This document shows positions 60,101 to 64,000 of a stretch of DNA of 64,000 nucleotides, in pieces. The notes beneath the pieces are model-generated. The model worked only from the letters and a program-made list of their open reading frames with translations, had not been told where the DNA came from and searched no databases. Made by a program: the position numbers and the translations under genes. Position 1 is the first letter of the stretch. Each line of letters opens with the position of its first letter. Origin of the DNA: Terfezia claveryi (Eukaryota; Ascomycota; Pezizomycetes; Pezizales; Pezizaceae); assembly GCA_015179025.1 (NCBI GenBank), contig WHUX01000052.1, forward strand, positions 186,001-250,000, in the 5' to 3' direction.

Positions 60101-60490
60101 TGGGCTTGATGAGGAGACAGTCGCATATTCACAAGCCTGAAATCGTGGAGATATCGGCATTAGGCTTTTTCATTAACTTACCTGTTTGAGGTACTAATCC
60201 ATAAAGCAGCGAATATAGGACTACTGGCGCAGTGATGAATTTGGGGCTGTTAGTGGCCGGGCCCGGCTCACCGGTTTGGAGTAACGGTCGGTTGACGAGA
60301 AAAATGTCAAACGTTTGACTAAGATGATGTACGTGGAGGGATTTTTACGCTTATTGGTGGTACTATTAACATGAATCAAAGTACAAGATCCTGGGCTAAT
60401 AATCAATCTACTGCCTAGTCCTCCATGCTTTTGAGTTATTTATGTGCTTTCTAGAAGCATCACAAACGTCAGCCTGCATATTTAGCTTAA
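54136..60490. other. Long gene-free stretch with mobile-element ends
   Basis: The first ~250 bases should hold the promoter of the minus-strand gene. No coding family is recognised; frames of 60-125 codons at 55303-55862 (-), 56401-56763 (+) and 58054-58428 (+) show no motifs. The CAACCAGACTAC-type ends at 57497-58527 mark MITE-like elements. Pyrimidine-rich sequence near 59470-59620 could be a promoter, but no gene follows that I can support. Confidence 0.45.
57785..58527. mobile_element. Possible non-autonomous element with CCAATCAGACTACAA ends
   Basis: The left end CCAATCAGACTACAAATAA and the right end AGTAGTCTGGTTGGCACAAC are imperfect inverted repeats of the family seen at 35488-35750. 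Just upstream, 57497 (CAACCAGACTACAAATAA) and 57713 (TGTCTGGTTAGCACA) may bound a second, shorter copy. The interior has no recognisable protein. Borders are approximate. Confidence 0.4.
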
Positions 60491-63400
60491 TCACCGTCCT
60501 ATCTGTTCTAGACCCATTTCTCCGATAACAGGTCCATCCATCATACTCCCACCATACCCGCTCTTCTCACCTCCGAGAATCTCCATCCAAACTCCGTCTA
60601 CCAACTCCGTAACTTGCCGTGCTTGTTCCCTGACTAACCCATCACTGTCAACGCCTCGCACATATTCCACGACTCTCTTCACCTGATTTAATCTACTCCT
60701 GACCCATCCTACGCCTGGCTGATCGTAGTTCTTCAAATGTCCAGCGAGGCATACCATTGCAGCTCGTCTAAGTATACCCTTCTCGGGTGTCGTCTCAAGC
60801 TGTAATATTGCCAACGAGATGTCCATTGCCATTTCACATGTTCCTGCACCAATTCCCAGGGAGTTTGTCTCTACCGCAGCAGATAGGATAGATAGTGCCG
60901 AAGCCCTTATGCGGACATCCTCAAGATGAGTTCCAGGAGGAGGAAGCCAATTCCTGATGATGTGAAGCTGATGTTTGAGTTTGAGTTTTGCATGAGACGG
61001 GAGAGGATTTCCAACTTCATCGAGCGCTTCCTCTTCCTCATCTACATCTTCTACTTTACCAAAGTATGGATTTTTTGGTGGTTTCATGGCTTTGAGGCTT
61101 TCTTTGACCTCATCACCTTTGTCTTTCTCGCTTTTGTCCTCCCTTTGTCTCCTACGGCTGATGATTTCGATCATCCCTCGAGCAACCGTATGTGCAATCT
61201 CGCCTACGAACATTCTCCCTTCTTTTTCAACCGCTCCCAGCAGGGCTTCGCCAACACGAAGCCGCTCATCTAGCGTTAGTACACCGGAGTCGTCCATATA
61301 ACTCTCTACAAGCAGCCGTACAACGGTACTGGGATGCTTTTCACTAAGTGATTGTAGGCATTTCACGACGTTTAGATAGACGAAGCTATCGATGTCTTTT
61401 ATCATAGAGATGAGCAAACGGAGGGTAGTATGAATGTCGAGAACCGGGGAGCGAGCAAGAATGAGTTGGCGGAGGAAATAAAGCCCATGGGCGCGAATGG
61501 GGACGAGTGGATCAGTAGCATAGGACAGTGCAGTTTTGTAGGTGGTCTTTTGCTGTTCAAGGAGGGAGAACTGTGGAGTTTCCCCAGTTGTGCTAGCAGT
61601 AACTGTATTTGGCGTGAACAGCGATAGGAAGGATGAAATGTTGATTGATAGGGAGGATATCGATGGGTCAACCAGGTAGGCCGGTGCAGAGGATAGAAAG
61701 TGAAGTGAAGGTGTGAGAGTGTGGAGGAGTCGCTCGTCTTGCTCTGTTAATTGAGTTTCTGGGTTTGCTATCATGGAACTTAGCAGACTCAGGGTAATTG
61801 TTATGCGTTCCATCGAGTCCGAGTCTTCGCTACTTGCAAGTGCGGCGGCCTCGTCCATTCTGTCATCCTCGTCCTCATCGCCTTGACCGATATACTTTCG
61901 CTTAGGCATATCATTGACCCCATTGGGTCTGATATCGGCTTTTGCGGAAGTTTCAGGATCAATGATTTCGCCAAGCCCCTTCATAGATGGACTGCTTATT
62001 GCTTGTAGTTGTTTCATACGATGTTCCTGCAGAGCTTTCCGCGACGAGACGTATTCGTTGATGATATTTATGATAACCTGAAGTGTCTCTGTGGGCTTCT
62101 TACCCAACTTATCTGTGTAGTTGGTGAGAATTTGCTGCAAGATCTTGAGACGGGCGAGGACCCTGTGGTTTGTGTGAGCACGAGAACTAGGCGAAATACT
62201 GAAACGATTCATACCTAACAGGATCTTCCCCCTCGTTATTACTACCACCAACACCAAGCCAATCGCTCAGAATGTGGAGAAAAAGCGCAGTGATGGCACT
62301 TCCGTCCTCACCGACCTGAATATCTTGAAGTAACCTCATAAATTCCACCACCCTCCCATCAACTGCTTCCATACCGAGTTTCTTGCTACTGGGTTTTCGC
62401 TCACGTATTTCTATTCCTCCATATTCTCCATTTCCAAACTCCCAACCCTCTCCTCCAGTATATCCCAAATTGTAAAGAATCTGCTCAAGCGGTTTCTTCT
62501 TCTCTCCCATTGATGTAGGATGTACTGTAACGTTCGCACCCATCGTTTTAATACAGTTAATGAGCAATGTTCTTGGGAGCTCGCTCCACTGTACGGCCTT
62601 GTTTTTTTCCTTTGAGACACACATTAAACCCCATAAGGAAAGAAAGACTGGTTTCAGCAATCTCTGTGGAATTAGTGGGGTAGGATGTGCTTGTAGGAGG
62701 TAAGCAAGTGTGGAGAGAGCGGTTAGGAGAGTTGATTCCGTTATTAAGACTGACGTATCTTGTGGGCCTTCAGTTCTATTTGCATCCATTTCCGCATCCT
62801 CATCAGGTATAATTGATATCAAGGGCTTAAATAGGGCAGTTTGTATCATCGTTGTATTCTCCCCAAGATTTTCGAGCTTCAACAAGGCTTTAGATGATGT
62901 CCTACCCTTGTTGCTTGGGATGGTTGGTATGGATTTCGTATATAGATCTTCCTTCGTATCTTTATCCTGCCCATATTCTGGATCTAATGCTTTTAGTATT
63001 GGTACTATGACCTCTTTGTCTATAACTTTCTCGATACCCTTTTTTGCCAGCAACTCTGCGATTACATAGGCTGCTGTCCTTTTCAATCCTTCATCAACCC
63101 CACCATGCACTAGCTCTATCAATTGGGGGCAAACAGTATGAAACCACTCTTCGGGGCTTATGGACTTTGGGACAGAGCCTATGATCCTCGCTGCCTTCGC
63201 CAGAGCATCAAGAGGAATATCTGGCGTTCCTGAAAATTGCGTACCAAATCCAACCGGTGTGGGGGCCGACAAGAAGAGCTGGAGAATGTGTCTGACAGCA
63301 TTGGGGCGGTGGATGGGGATAGTTGAAAGCTTTGCAGATACGGGAGCGAGAAACCATCTCGGACATTGGGGATGTACGAGAGACATCAATATTAGAAGAA

Positions 63401-64000
63401 GCTGAGGTGTGGGTATTCTATTCAGGATAACCAGTTAGATCGGATTCAGAAAGTGTCAGGAACAATGACAACGACTATGCAGGGGAATGGGCAATAAGGG
63501 CCCAGAATTAAAAGCGAATAGATGTATCATCAAGTGAGATTATTTATTCATTTAGGTAACATGATTGCTTTATGAATTGATGCGAAAGTGGAGCTCGGCA
63601 GAACCATGGCTAGAAGTACGACCCATGATGCAGTAACTCAGGGAGAGGTCCAACCTACTCTTCGATTAGAGATTCCCAGCGTTTCTCCCATGTTTTCTTT
63701 TCATCTTCGGTCAAGCCGTGGTCCTGAGAAGGATTGAAGGCCAGTTCTCCATAACCAGCCACGAGGTCCACGAGACATCTATCCTTCAGCAGATCAACAA
63801 CCTCTCCTCTATCATTTTGAAGAAGACTGGATAGCGACAGTATCACATCCGTCAAGACACTGATTTTTTTAATGCTTCGTAAACCTCCGGAAGGGATTTT
63901 TGAGGAAGGAGGTATAATTGCCTTCGCCCGTCTCTCCAAAGGCACCCCCACTCCAGGTGTCAAGCATGGGTAGATTCCTTCTAAGGCAAGAAGGTCCAAC
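60491..64000 (-). CDS. RTP1/TANGO6 family protein, 3' part (start beyond right edge)
   Basis: Visible exons are 64000-63659, 63417-62215 and 62162-60491. Intron A (241 bases) has GTAGGT, a CTAAC branch and GAATAG; intron B (52 bases) has GTATGA and CCACAG. About 1,070 C-terminal residues are visible. Helical ARM/HEAT-like sequence runs throughout. The RTP1_C1 region is clear around 61500-61200: PIRAHGLYFLRQLI, DIDSFVYLNVVKCLQSLSEK, DERLRVGEALLGAVEKEGR. The C-terminal RTP1_C2-like part is around 60930-60640: IRASALSILSAAVETNSLGI, LRRAAMVCLAG. An acidic EDVDEEEEALDE linker separates them. Yeast Rtp1 is needed for nuclear import/assembly of RNA polymerase II; TANGO6 is its animal relative. The N-terminus is outside the window. 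Confidence 0.87.

Overview
The window is nuclear DNA of a filamentous ascomycete. Genes are split by short GT-AG introns (about 50-110 bases, one of 241) with CTAAC/CTGAC-like branch sites. The recognisable families are fungal: an F-box protein, a SET/MYND protein with TPRs, a fungal PhzF-like protein, a secreted-type agmatinase, MATE and MFS transporters, a PLAC8 protein, a 'gp1-like' cytosolic-looking protein and an RTP1/TANGO6 homologue. Low gene density, long gene-free stretches, many homopolymer and microsatellite tracts and several mobile elements would fit a repeat-rich Pezizomycete such as a truffle relative. That placement is inference; no marker gene here proves it.

Layout. 1-1.6 kb: 3' part of an Arg/Glu-rich coiled-coil protein. 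3.9-5.5 kb (-): F-box protein, divergent from a SET/MYND protein at 7.3-9.6 kb (+), which converges on a PhzF-family gene at 10.1-11.0 kb (-). 15.0-17.7 kb (+): an 818-residue membrane/coiled-coil protein in three exons. 17.7-22.9 kb: AT-rich, gene-free, with a tiny poly(A)-tailed retroposon. 22.9-24.6 kb (-): a nine-exon agmatinase with a signal peptide and a C-terminal ADEL. 27.0-28.8 kb (-): MATE transporter. 31.3-33.2 kb (+): MFS transporter with a suspicious first intron. 36.9-37.6 kb (+): PLAC8 protein. 43.0-45.2 kb: a TA-flanked pogo/Tc1-type DNA transposon with ~182-base terminal inverted repeats and three in-frame TAG codons in its transposase. 46.8-47.0 kb: a second, longer copy of the poly(A)-tailed retroposon with a perfect 15-base target duplication. 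52.9-54.1 kb (-): gp1-like protein. 60.5-64 kb (-): most of an RTP1/TANGO6 protein, entering from beyond the right edge.

The genes do not form a pathway or a biosynthetic cluster. They are ordinary housekeeping and transport genes scattered between mobile-element debris. The observations most worth following are the retroposon pair (target duplications, a 3' hairpin and A-tails, with only about 45 shared bases), the transposase interrupted only by TAG codons although its inverted repeats are almost identical, and the agmatinase that carries both ER-entry and ER-retention type signals. Splice sites were placed by hand from reading frame and GT-AG rules; none has transcript support here.
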